Source of the DNA: Rhodobacter sp. CACIA14H1
Lineage (GTDB): Bacteria; Pseudomonadota; Alphaproteobacteria; Rhodobacterales; Rhodobacteraceae
Direction: 5' to 3'
Length of the DNA stretch: 47,419 nucleotides
Assembly (NCBI GenBank): GCA_000500915.1
Contig: AYNO01000007.1
Span: 1-47,419, forward strand
Shown here piece after piece: positions 1 to 8,170 of this stretch (the first letter of the stretch is position 1; every line of letters starts with the position of its first letter). The position numbers were made by a program, and so were the translations under genes. The notes below the pieces were generated by a model. It saw only the letters and a program-made list of their open reading frames with translations. It was not told the DNA's origin and ran no database searches.

Positions 1-27
1 ATGGCTCGCCTGCGGCAGGTCGCGCAT
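1..27 (-). CDS. Start of an unidentified gene cut by the window edge
   Basis: An ATG at 27 on the minus strand follows a Shine-Dalgarno-like AGGGAAGGA at about 35-43. Only nine codons (MRDLPQASH) lie in the window, so nothing can be said of its function. It would be the next gene after the frameshifted E2 gene in the same direction, 76 bases downstream of that gene's stop. Confidence 0.35.
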
Positions 28-103
28 TCGTCGGTCCTTCCCTCGAAGATCAGATCAGGGGCGCGCGCCACGCGGGAGCGGCGCGGCGCGCACCATGCTC
101 GCC

Positions 104-1413
104 TCAGCCCGCCGAACGGACCGTGCGTGCAATCACGCTCTGCACCAGATCGGCAGCCTCGACCTGCGGCAGGTGGCCGACGCGGTCCAGACGGTGCAGC
201 GCGACATGGGCCGGAACCGCCGCCTCGATCTCGCGCAGCGGGACGATGGCATCGTCACGCCCTGCGATCACGGAACAGGGGCCGCGATAGGCCCGCAGCG
301 CCGCCGCCACGTTGAACAGTTGCGTGGACCCCTCGAACACGCCCCGCGCCACACGGGTTTGCGCAGGCACCAGCCCCGCCTCGTCCCGCGCCGCCAGCGT
401 CGCCCGCACCAGAACGGGCGCAAGGCTTGCCGGATCGGACACCAGCCGCCGCATCCATGCGGCCAGCGCGGCCTCGGACCTTGCCGACAGGAACCCGTCC
501 ACGAAATCGCCATCGACCGAAGCACCCAGCCCCGCCGGCGCGATCAGCGTCAGCGACCGCACATCCAGGTCGCCGCGCCCAGTCAGCGCCGCCGCGACGG
601 CAGCCCCCAGCGAATGGCCGACCAGATGCACCCCGCCATGCAGCGCCCGCAGCGTCGCGCCCACCGCATCGACCAGCGCCGCGAAATCGCTGCGCCGTGG
701 CGCTGCGATGCACCATGCCCCGGCAGGTCCAGCGCCATCATGGGCGACCCCAGACCGATCCGCGCCACCAAGGGCCGCCACGAGGACAGGTCCGCCCCGA
801 AGCCGTGGATGAAGACGACCGGCGTCCCCTGCCCGGATTGCAGCGTCCGCAACTCCAGCGCACCGCCTGCGGGGGCGGCAGCAACCGCCGCCTCCACATC
901 GCGCAGCACCACGGCGCCGCGCGGTCCGGTCCCGGCGATCCGCCCGATGGTCAACCCGTGATCCGCCGCCACCCTGCGGGCGACGGGCGAGGCACGGTCG
1001 CCCCCGGAAACCTTCGCCTCGACCTGCGGCTGCGCGGGCGGCTGTGCGGGCGCCGGGGCCGGCGCGTGCGCGGGTGTTGCGGAAACCGGCAAGGGGGCGT
1101 GCGTATGTACAGTTTGCGGTACAGCCGGCGGCACAGGGTCCGGTACGGCCATTCTGGCCTCTGCCACAACTTCGCCCTCGGCGCCGACATGCATCAGCGG
1201 CTCCAGCACGGTCGCCACATCGCCCACCTTCCAGGGCAGGGAAATCACCACCCCTTCGGAAAACGCCTCGACCTCGAAGCTGGCCTTCTCGCTCTCCACC
1301 ACGGCGACCAGATCACCCTTCTTCACCTTGTCGCCCAGCTTCACATGCAGCTCGACGACCTTCGCCTCGGTCAGGTCCTGCCCGACCTGCGGCACCAGAA
1401 TTGCCTCGGCCAT
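104..1413 (-). pseudogene. acoC: Acetoin dehydrogenase E2-like: lipoyl domain, E3-binding domain and alpha/beta hydrolase, frameshifted
   Basis: The 5' part (1413 down to about 715) has a biotinyl/lipoyl domain with the lipoylated lysine in ESEKASFE (Lys43), a Pro/Ala linker, a peripheral-subunit-binding domain at about 141-173 and the start of an alpha/beta hydrolase (oxyanion motif HGFG near 203, then LPGHGAS). The rest of the hydrolase, with nucleophile elbow GHSLG and the C-terminal GHLPQVE histidine, is in another frame (about 715 down to 104, TGA at 104-106). The frame change is equivalent to one missing base between about 690 and 735. AcoC proteins have this fused architecture: they carry the acyl group from E1 to CoA, and the hydrolase domain replaces the usual catalytic acyltransferase domain. 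Either a real inactivation or a sequencing error; the neighbouring transaldolase has the same kind of lesion. Confidence 0.85.
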
Positions 1414-1431
1414 TTGCCTTGTTTCCTTCCC

Positions 1432-2651
1432 TCAGGCTGCCTGCGACCGGGCGCTTTCCAGCGCACGGGCGACGAAATCCACCGTCCGCCGCGTCGCCGC
1501 GGCAAACTCGTTCGCGGTGGCGGCAAAGGCCGCGAAGCGGCTGAATTCGGCGGGCAACATCCCATCGAAATCATAGGCTTGCCGGAAATAGGGCAGCTGG
1601 CGCAGCTTCTCGATCACCTCGGCGGGCGCGTCCTCGTCGATGGCGGATGCCTCGAATTCCGGCAGCCGGTCCTCGGCCTGCATCAGTTGGGCGATGTATC
1701 CCGGCGGGCAGGTATAGACGAAATCCCCCCCGCGATCTTCGAGATATGCCAGCTCGACGCCGTGCCACCCTCGCCCTCGTCCTGCACCCGCATCGAACAT
1801 TGCAGCATCTTGGACGGATGCCCCGTCGCCTTGCCATGCCGGTAGGCGCGTTTCAGCACCGCCATCTCGCCGTGGAGAATTTCCTCCGGAGTCAAGGAGA
1901 TGCCGCGCAACTCGGCCTGCACCTTCAGATCACCCACATTGCCCAGACGGGCCGACATATGTGTGATGACCGACCGCCAGCGCGACAGGTCCACCCCCGC
2001 CGCCCGGGCCCGTTCCAGCCCGCGGCTGACCGCGTTCATGCATTCCACATACTGCGGCACGGTGAACGAGGTGGTGTTGTTCGTGGAAATCCCGCGCGCG
2101 GTCAGCTCCTCGATCACCCTGTAACCCTCGGCGCTGCCGGGGATTTTCACCATGACATTGCGGCCCAGCGCGGCCAGTTGCAGCCCCTGCGCCAGCATCA
2201 GGTCGAAGTCCGTGACGAAACGCGGATCGACCTGACCGGACAGATAACCATAGCGGCCATTGCTGGCATCATAGACCGGCAGGATCATCAGCGCGCTCTG
2301 GCGCACGACTTCCAGATAGGTCTTCCAGTAGATGCCCTCGACATCGTCCTGCGGGTTCTCCGCCGCGATCCGGCGGATTTCCTGCATCCAGAAGTCGGGA
2401 TCGTTCTGGATCGCCTGCAAGGACAAGGGCGGGTTGGTCGTCACCCCGCCAAAGCCCATGCGGCCCTCGGCATCGATCGTGGCCGGATCGAAGAGCCGCG
2501 TCAGCTGCGCCTCCCAATCGGCCTTCTTGGCGGCGGGTGCCGAAGCCAGCACCCCCTTCTTCCAGCTTTCATAGACCAGAGGCGAGCTGTCCCACCAGAT
2601 TTCGCAATCGGGGTTCGTCGAGGCCAGTTTTTCCAGTACGTGCAAGGTCAT
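1432..2651 (-). pseudogene. Transaldolase family protein, frameshifted
   Basis: The first frame gives a transaldolase barrel with TTNPPL at 71-76 and the Schiff-base lysine in MVKIPGSAEG (Lys169), then EELTARGISTNNTTSFT. The frame fails after the sequence encoding VQDEGEG, near 1768-1770. The protein continues in another frame from WHGVELAYLEDRGGDF to the stop at 1432. Adding one G to the GGG run (CCC on the plus strand at 1768-1770) would give ...DEGEGWHGVELAY..., which reads naturally, so a one-base homopolymer loss is the simplest explanation. Intact, it would be about 405 residues, longer than TalC-type enzymes because of a C-terminal extension. It lies between the E1 beta and E2 genes of an acyloin-cleaving complex, an unusual position that suggests it supplies or consumes that complex's substrate. 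The precise substrate is unknown. Confidence 0.82.
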
Positions 2652-2660
2652 GGCCGCCCC

Positions 2661-3668
2661 TCACTCTGCCGCCGCAGCCAGCGACTGGACGTGCAGCACG
2701 CGCTTTACAGCGGCGACCACGTCCTCTTTCTGCGGGACCGACGCCTTTTCCAGCGTCAGGTTGAACGGCACGGGAATGTCCATGCCCGCCACGATCTCGA
2801 CCGGCGCGTCCATCTCGTAGAAACATTCCTCCTGCACGATCGACGCTATGTCGGACGCCACGCCGCCGCGGCGGTTGGCTTCCTGCACGATGACGCAGCG
2901 GCGGGTCTTCAGCACCGACTTGATGATCATGTCGCGATCCAGCGGCACAAGCGTGCGCGGGTCGATCACCTCGACGCTGATCCCTTCGGCGGCCAGCGCC
3001 TCGGCGGCTTCCAGCGTGCGGGGGATCATGTTCGACCAGGCGATCACGGTCACATCCGACCCTTCGCGCTTGATGTCGCCCACGCCGAAGGGCACCACAT
3101 GCTCGCCATCCGGCACCGGACCCTTGGTCATGTAAAGGTGCTTGTGTTCCAGGAACATCACCGGATCTTCCTGACGCAGCGCGTATTTCAGCAGCCCCTT
3201 CGCATCCGCCGGGGTCGAGGGCATCACCACCCGCAGACCGGGGATGTGGTAGAACAGCGCCTCGAGCGACTGGGAATGCTGCGCGGCCACACCGCCGCCC
3301 GTGCCGCCCTGCGTCCGCATGATGAACGGCACCCGGCCATCGCCCCCCGTCATCAGACGGAACTTGGCGGCCTGGTTCACGATCATGTCCATGCCCAGCA
3401 TGGCGAAGTCCACATAGAGGATTTCCACGATGGGCCGCGCGCCGGCGATTGCCGCGCCTACACCCACACCGATCATCCCCGCCTCGGCGATGGGCGTGTC
3501 GCGCACGCGCTTCGGCCCGTATTTCGCCAGCAGCCCCTCGGTCACCTTGTAGGACCCGCCGCGTTCGGCGATCCCTTCCCCGATGATGAAGACCGTCGGG
3601 TTGGCGGCCATTTCCTCGTCGATCGCTTCGCGCAGCGCCTCGCGGTACATCAGTTCGCGTGTTGCCAT
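2661..3668 (-). CDS. acoB: Acetoin/2-oxoacid dehydrogenase E1 component, beta subunit
   Basis: 335 residues, full length for a transketolase-like pyrimidine-binding E1 beta subunit. Family motifs are visible: IGEGIAERGG near the N-terminus, RVRDTPIAEAGMIGVGVGAA, and the C-terminal domain with IDPRTLVPLD. E1 beta pairs with E1 alpha (next gene upstream in transcription) in an alpha2beta2 thiamine-diphosphate enzyme that decarboxylates a 2-oxoacid or cleaves an acyloin and passes the acyl group to lipoyl-E2. An E2 of AcoC architecture points to acyloin cleavage rather than pyruvate dehydrogenase. The start has a GGGAGG-type ribosome site. No E3 gene is in the window, so E3 may be shared with the housekeeping complexes. 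Confidence 0.9.
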   Translation of the reverse strand: MATRELMYREALREAIDEEMAANPTVFIIGEGIAERGGSYKVTEGLLAKYGPKRVRDTPIAEAGMIGVGVGAAIAGARPIVEILYVDFAMLGMDMIVNQAAKFRLMTGGDGRVPFIMRTQGGTGGGVAAQHSQSLEALFYHIPGLRVVMPSTPADAKGLLKYALRQEDPVMFLEHKHLYMTKGPVPDGEHVVPFGVGDIKREGSDVTVIAWSNMIPRTLEAAEALAAEGISVEVIDPRTLVPLDRDMIIKSVLKTRRCVIVQEANRRGGVASDIASIVQEECFYEMDAPVEIVAGMDIPVPFNLTLEKASVPQKEDVVAAVKRVLHVQSLAAAAE

Positions 3669-3694
3669 GATATGTCCTCCCTCTCCCCTGCGCC

Positions 3695-4681
3695 TCAGTA
3701 ACCGACCGCGAATTCGCGGAAGGACTCGGGCGTGACCTCGGGGCTGTTCTTCGAGAATTCGACCGCGTCGGCGAATTCGGCGGCGATTTCGGCCTCGATG
3801 GCGGCGATTTCCTCGTCGCTCACCCCGGCCATTTCCCTGAGCGCGTTCCGTGCGCGGTCAACCGGATCGCGGGCCTTGTAATAGGCCAGCTCCTCTTCGG
3901 GCATGTACTTGCCGGGGTCGTTCACATGGTGGCCCATGTGGCGATAGGTCTTTGCCTCGATCAGCACCGGCCCCTTGCCCGCGCGGCAGGTGGCCACGGC
4001 CTGTTCCATCACCGCGTGGACGGCCAGCGGATCGTTCCCGTCAACCTGATGGCTTTCCACGCCGATCGCCAGACCGCGCTTGTAGAGGTCGGTATCGCGG
4101 GTGGATTCCTCGATCCGGGTCGAAACGGCGTACTGGTTGTTCTCGATCACGAGGATGAAGTTCAGGTTCCAGATCGCCGCCAGGTTCAGGCTTTCGAGGA
4201 AGGTCCCGTTATTGGACGCCCCGTCGGTCGAGAAGGTGACCGTCACCGCATCCGACCCCTTGACCTGATTGGCCAGCGCAGCCCCGACGCCCAGCGGCGT
4301 GCCCGCCCCCACGATGCCGTTGGCGCCAAGGTTGCCCTTGGAGATGTCGGCGATGTGCATCGACCCGCCATAGCCGCGGCAGTAACCGGTTTCCTTCTGC
4401 AGAAGTTCGGCCACCATCTTGTTCACATCCGCACCCCAGGCGATGCAGTGCCCGTGGCCGCGATGGGTCGAGGCGATGAAATCGCCCTCGCTCAGCGCAG
4501 CGCAGACGCCCGTCGCGATGCCTTCCTGCCCCAGATAGGGGTGGAAGTATCCGCGGATCAGACCCTGACGGTACAGCTTGATCCCTTCGCTTTCGAAGAC
4601 GCGGATCTTGTAGGCAGTGCGGAAAAGTTTTTCCAAAAACTCGCGCGAAGGCGCGTTCTGCAACGAAGCAGCAGCTCCCAT
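3695..4681 (-). CDS. acoA: Acetoin/2-oxoacid dehydrogenase E1 component, alpha subunit
   Basis: 328 residues. The E1 alpha pattern is clear: RGYFHPYLGQEGIATGVC, HRGHGHCIAWG, the flexible GYCRGYGGSMH loop, and the thiamine-diphosphate/Mg motif as TDGASNNG...VIENN. The usual first glycine of GDG is threonine here, a mild deviation. First gene of the minus-strand operon; ATG at 4681 with a strong GGGAGGAAAG site. It reads away from a 292-bp divergent region shared with the MurR/RpiR regulator, which is therefore the probable local controller. Downstream come E1 beta, transaldolase and E2. Substrate specificity cannot be read from sequence; pyruvate-type or acetoin-type substrates are alternatives to a sugar-derived acyloin. 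Confidence 0.9.
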   Translation of the reverse strand: MGAAASLQNAPSREFLEKLFRTAYKIRVFESEGIKLYRQGLIRGYFHPYLGQEGIATGVCAALSEGDFIASTHRGHGHCIAWGADVNKMVAELLQKETGYCRGYGGSMHIADISKGNLGANGIVGAGTPLGVGAALANQVKGSDAVTVTFSTDGASNNGTFLESLNLAAIWNLNFILVIENNQYAVSTRIEESTRDTDLYKRGLAIGVESHQVDGNDPLAVHAVMEQAVATCRAGKGPVLIEAKTYRHMGHHVNDPGKYMPEEELAYYKARDPVDRARNALREMAGVSDEEIAAIEAEIAAEFADAVEFSKNSPEVTPESFREFAVGY

Positions 4682-4973
4682 CTTTCCTCCCGGTCGCCGT
4701 TAGATTCGGCTTAGACAGTTCATTGACTGGGTTTTTTCTAAGTTCGGATCACCATCTTGTCGAGAAAATTTTTTGCAAAATGAACGTGATCGGTGCGATT
4801 TTTGTGAAACCTTCTTTCACGAAGGGCGAGTGAAACAGAAAATATCTATACAGACCAGATGGTTACCGTGAATCCGGTCGCCCAGGGCCGGTGAAGTGCG
4901 CCGAAACCGGCGTGAAAACTTCTTCCGAAAGTTCTGGCCAATGCCTATCTTCACACGCAAAGAGGAGAAGCAG
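4682..4973. promoter_or_regulatory. Divergent promoter region of acoA and the RpiR regulator, with an operator-like palindrome
   Basis: This 292-bp AT-rich gap separates acoA (minus) from the RpiR gene (plus). At 4804-4820 it holds a perfect inverted repeat, GTGAAA-N5-TTTCAC, of the kind MurR/RpiR proteins bind. Overlapping it is a second repeat, CCTTC-N6-GAAGG (4810-4825). A half-site GTGAAACAGAAAAT follows at about 4830. The stretch GAAAATAT at about 4838 recurs in the promoter region of the sugar transporter operon near 17390. Assignment as the operator is inference from position and symmetry; no promoter hexamers are clear. Confidence 0.55.
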
Positions 4974-5876
4974 ATGCCCGACCCACTTACTCTGCAGGCT
5001 GGTGGCGATCTCGTTCAGAGGATCCAGGAACGCTACACCTCGCTCCGCAAGTCGGAACGCATCGTTGCGGATTACCTGCGCGACCATGCGGGAACGCGTC
5101 TCAGCCTGTCGATCACCGAGCTGGCCCAGACGCTTGGCCTGTCCGAAGCCACCATCAGCCGCGTCAGCCGCGCCCTCGGCTATTCCGGTTTCCCCGACCT
5201 GAAGCTCTCGCTGGCCGAAGGGGCCGTCACGCGGTCGTCCTTTTCCAACATCCCGGCCGAGATCGACCAGACCGACACGCTGATTGCCACATCGGCCAAG
5301 CTGGCAAACCTCCTGTCCACGGCGTTGCAGGGCACACAGCGTATGCTCGATTCCGAACGTATCGACGCCTGCATCCGCGCCATACGCGGGGCGCGGAAGG
5401 TCGTGCTGGTGGGTGTCGGCGGGGCGGCCGCGATCTGTGACGAGGCGGCGCACCTGTTCATGAAGGCAGGGCTCGACGCAACAGCCTGCGCGGACCATTA
5501 CACACAGGTGGTGCTGGCCGCGAACCTCGGCCCCGACTGCGTGATGATCGGCATCTCGCACACCGGCACGACGCAGGGGATCGCAAGCGCGCTGCGGCTG
5601 GCCCGCGAAAAGGGCGCGACGACCATCGCCATGACAAGCGACCCCACCTCGCCCGTCGCCCGTGCGGCGGAAACCACGCTGGTGACATGGAGTTCGGCCA
5701 CCCCGTCAGTGCCCCTCTACGGGGACTTCCTTGAAGGGCGGATCAGCCAGATCTATCTGGTGGACCTGCTCTATATCGGGCTTCTGTTCGAGGAAGAGGG
5801 CGACCGCTCCTCGAACCTGAAGAACACGGCCTCGGCGCTCGAACGGTTCTACCAGCGCATGGGGGGTGAGCCGTAG
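4974..5876 (+). CDS. MurR/RpiR family transcriptional regulator
   Basis: 300 residues from the ATG at 4974, chosen over an in-frame ATG at 4896 because AGAGGAGAAG lies just upstream. The N-terminal RpiR helix-turn-helix domain includes LSITELAQTLGLSEATISRVSRALGY; the C-terminal SIS domain (KVVLVGVGGAAAICDEAA ... ISHTGTTQGIASALRLARE) binds phosphosugars in this family. Such proteins usually repress sugar catabolic genes and respond to a phosphorylated intermediate. It is divergent from the acoAB-transaldolase-acoC operon and probably also controls the transporter/kinase operon starting at 17245. A phosphosugar effector fits the FGGY kinase in that operon. It ends three bases from the stop of the convergent LVIVD gene. 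Confidence 0.9.
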   Translation: MPDPLTLQAGGDLVQRIQERYTSLRKSERIVADYLRDHAGTRLSLSITELAQTLGLSEATISRVSRALGYSGFPDLKLSLAEGAVTRSSFSNIPAEIDQTDTLIATSAKLANLLSTALQGTQRMLDSERIDACIRAIRGARKVVLVGVGGAAAICDEAAHLFMKAGLDATACADHYTQVVLAANLGPDCVMIGISHTGTTQGIASALRLAREKGATTIAMTSDPTSPVARAAETTLVTWSSATPSVPLYGDFLEGRISQIYLVDLLYIGLLFEEEGDRSSNLKNTASALERFYQRMGGEP

Positions 5877-5879
5877 GGT

Positions 5880-7115
5880 TCAGCCCAGAAATTCCATCAC
5901 CGACAGACCCGCATTGAAGTCGGTCGCATAGACCAGCCCGTTGCGGTCCACATGCACGTCCGCCGAATGCAGGACCGGCGCACGGTTCGGGCGCGGGTCG
6001 ACCATTTGCGCGGGCGGCGGCGGGACACAGGCGCCCACCTCGACAGGGCGGAAGGGGTCTGTGATGTCATGCACCCGCACGCCGGCATTCTGCCAGGTTG
6101 AAAAGATCAGCGTTTCCGACTGGAAGGTGCCGGGGCGGTTCTCGTGGATGTTGTGCGGCCCGAAATGCCCGCCCACGGCATGATAGTCGCGGTCCGAAGG
6201 CGGCGGGAAGGTGGATATGCTGACGGGCTTTCCCTTGACCTGATTGTCGAAGACCCAGATCGGCTTGATCCCGTCCTCGCCATGGTCCAGCACGGTTTCA
6301 TCCACCACCACCAGCAGGTCCCGCCCCGGCAGCGGCAGGGCATTGTGCGTCCCCCCGCCAAAGGGCGGCGACCAGACGATGTGGTTCATAAGCTTCGGCG
6401 CGTGCCGGTCCGATACATCGACGATCGCAAGGCAGGCATCGCGCCAGCTGCAATAGGCGATGTCGCCCTGCACGATGGGATGGTGCAGCCCGAACCGCCC
6501 CGCAGGCAGCGGCCAGTCCGGCACCTCTCCCGCCGCTGCGTTCATGCCGGGCAGCCAGAAGCGCGACGCGAGGATGGGTTTCTCCGGCATGGCCATGTCG
6601 ATGACGATCAGGATGTAATCCGTGAACCCGTCCAGCAGCGCCGAGGCATAGGCCCAGCGCCCGCCCGTGTACCAGATGCGGTGCAGGCCCATGCCTTCCA
6701 CCTTCATGAAGCCGATCTGTCGGGGGTTTTTGGGGCGCGAGATGTCATAGACCGCCATCCCCGCCGACCAGTCGCGCGTGCCGCCCGCATGGTGGCTGAC
6801 CCCGCCCTTGTAATAGGCCTTTTCGTCGGCCATGTCGGACTGGGCGAACATGTCCTTGTTGTGGATCACCAGCAGCAGGTCGTCATGGGTCTGCAGATGC
6901 AGGTTCCATGTATTCGGCGGCGCGGGGATATGGGCCACGGGACGCGGGTTCACCGGATCGCGCAGGTCGATCACGCTGAAACCCTTGGAAAAGATGTGGC
7001 CCACATAGCCGTAACCGCGATGCACCATCAGTTGCACCCCGTCGGGTCGGCCGCCCTGATCGCTGACCGACAGCAGGCGCATGTTGCGGGCATGGGTGGG
7101 GGCAATTGCGCTCAT
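5880..7115 (-). CDS. LVIVD-repeat beta-propeller protein
   Basis: 411 residues built of recurring strands of the type VIDLRDPVNPRPVAHI, VYDISRPKNPRQIGF, IVDVSDRHAPKLMNHI and VHDITDPFRPVEVG. These are LVIVD-like propeller blades, giving a predicted six- or seven-bladed beta-propeller. No signal peptide is visible, so it is probably cytoplasmic, unlike many secreted LVIVD proteins. Histidines in conserved loops (GLHRIW, GLHHPI, HAVGGHFGPHNIH) might bind metal or substrate; an enzymatic role such as a lactonase is possible but unproven. It lies 20 bp beyond the terminator of the sugar operon in the same direction, so it is either read through or has its own promoter. Confidence 0.8.
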   Translation of the reverse strand: MSAIAPTHARNMRLLSVSDQGGRPDGVQLMVHRGYGYVGHIFSKGFSVIDLRDPVNPRPVAHIPAPPNTWNLHLQTHDDLLLVIHNKDMFAQSDMADEKAYYKGGVSHHAGGTRDWSAGMAVYDISRPKNPRQIGFMKVEGMGLHRIWYTGGRWAYASALLDGFTDYILIVIDMAMPEKPILASRFWLPGMNAAAGEVPDWPLPAGRFGLHHPIVQGDIAYCSWRDACLAIVDVSDRHAPKLMNHIVWSPPFGGGTHNALPLPGRDLLVVVDETVLDHGEDGIKPIWVFDNQVKGKPVSISTFPPPSDRDYHAVGGHFGPHNIHENRPGTFQSETLIFSTWQNAGVRVHDITDPFRPVEVGACVPPPPAQMVDPRPNRAPVLHSADVHVDRNGLVYATDFNAGLSVMEFLG

Positions 7116-7134
7116 GGCAGCGGTCCTTCGGGTG

Positions 7135-7162
7135 AAAAACCCCGCCCGAAGGTCAGGCGGGG
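7135..7162 (-). terminator. Rho-independent terminator of the sugar catabolic operon
   Basis: Read on the minus strand: CCCCGCC (7162-7156), a nine-base loop, GGCGGGG (7146-7140), then TTTTT (7139-7135). The seven-pair all-GC stem and T run sit 30 bp after the stop of the MBL-fold gene and 20 bp before the LVIVD gene. This marks the end of the operon beginning at 17245. Confidence 0.8.
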
Positions 7163-7191
7163 GCGAGGTTGCTTGACCCTCAGGGGAAGGT

Positions 7192-7881
7192 TCAGCGTGA
7201 CTGTTCGAAGACGAAGACGCGCGGTGCGCCGTCGGCGGGCAGCATTTCGGGCGTCAGTTCCATCTCGGACCCGCCGACCCGTGTGATGCTGTCGGCGGGA
7301 ACGCGGGCGAGGAAGCTTTCGACCGGTTCGATCTTCAGCACGCCCTTGGGACTGTAGTAATGCATCGGGATCACGGCCTTCGGCCCGATGACGCGGATCG
7401 CCTCGTCCAGATCGGGCAGCGGGATCGTCGCGTGGTCGCCGGTCAGCGCCAGCAGCACATCCACCTTGCCCTTCAGCGCCTGCAGATGCCCGTCAGGCAC
7501 CGCCGTGCCGATATCGCCCATATGCAGGAAACGCAGCCCGCCAAGCGTGAAGTGATATAGCGCATTGGCATCCGGATCGCGGCCATATTCCGTCTGGTAG
7601 TCGAAGGTCAGGCTTTCCGTCGCCGGATAGGACGTGACCTCGATCCCCTTGACCACGCGCCCGCCCGCCGGAATGGCCAGCGTGTTGACGACTTCGGGGT
7701 TGCCGGTGATGTGGCTGGGATCGGAATGGAAATCATCCGTGTCCGAAGACATCAGGACGATGTCCGCAGGTTCGTTGATCGGGTCGAAATGCGACTTCTC
7801 GCAGTTGAAGGGGTCGGTGATGACGGTCAGCCCGTCCCCTTCCAGCCGGAAACTCGCATGGGCATAGAACTTGATCTTCAT
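7192..7881 (-). CDS. MBL-fold protein with altered metal motif
   Basis: 229 residues starting MKIKFYAHASFRLEGDG, a typical UlaG-like beginning; the ATG at 7881 is preferred to the longer reading frame from 7926. The fold is recognisable from ITDPF, the LHMGD region, and a late histidine in IPMHYY. The canonical metal motif THxHxDH is replaced by SSDTDDFHSD: the first two histidines become Ser and Thr, Asp is kept, and the third His is shifted. It may bind a different metal set, one metal only, or be non-catalytic. UlaG-type relatives hydrolyse sugar phosphate lactones, which would suit this operon, but the changed motif makes that uncertain. It is the last gene before the terminator, 4 bp after the ABM gene. 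Confidence 0.78.
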   Translation of the reverse strand: MKIKFYAHASFRLEGDGLTVITDPFNCEKSHFDPINEPADIVLMSSDTDDFHSDPSHITGNPEVVNTLAIPAGGRVVKGIEVTSYPATESLTFDYQTEYGRDPDANALYHFTLGGLRFLHMGDIGTAVPDGHLQALKGKVDVLLALTGDHATIPLPDLDEAIRVIGPKAVIPMHYYSPKGVLKIEPVESFLARVPADSITRVGGSEMELTPEMLPADGAPRVFVFEQSR

Positions 7882-7885
7882 GGCC

Positions 7886-8170
7886 CTAGACCCTCTGTCC
7901 GGTGAACAGCGTCCAGTTGGCGACAAGCTCGTCCTGCCGGGCCGAAAACGCCTTGAGGTGCGGCGAATTCATATGGTCATCCCACAGCGGGCGGGTTTCC
8001 CATTCCTCGGTGAACATGAACAGGCCCGGCTCGTCATCGGATTTGTGCATGTCATAGAAGATGCAGCCCTTTTCGGCCCGCGTCGGCGCGATCAGCGCCT
8101 TGAGCACGACAAACAGCGCCTCTTCCTTGCCGTCCTTCGCCTTCAGCGTCGCATTGACGGTCAGCGGCAT
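7886..8170 (-). CDS. Antibiotic biosynthesis monooxygenase (ABM/LsrG/YgiN-like) domain protein
   Basis: 94 residues, starting MPLTVNATLKAKDGKEE at the ATG at 8170. It has the ABM ferredoxin-like fold pattern: a first strand, a helix with LKALIAPTRAEKGCIFYDMHKS, then FMFTEEWETRPLWDDHMNSPHLKAF. In this family the histidine in the HxxSxH-like segment is commonly active. Members are cofactor-independent monooxygenases or isomerases; LsrG, which rearranges phospho-AI-2, belongs here, which is notable beside a sugar kinase and an aldolase. Its start overlaps the end of the HAD gene by 10 bp, so the two are translationally coupled. Confidence 0.82.
   Translation of the reverse strand: MPLTVNATLKAKDGKEEALFVVLKALIAPTRAEKGCIFYDMHKSDDEPGLFMFTEEWETRPLWDDHMNSPHLKAFSARQDELVANWTLFTGQRV

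Noticed and set aside
1647-3701. Open plus-strand frame of 684 codons
   Set aside because: Antisense to the transaldolase and E1 beta genes, with a composition typical of antisense shadows and no domain.
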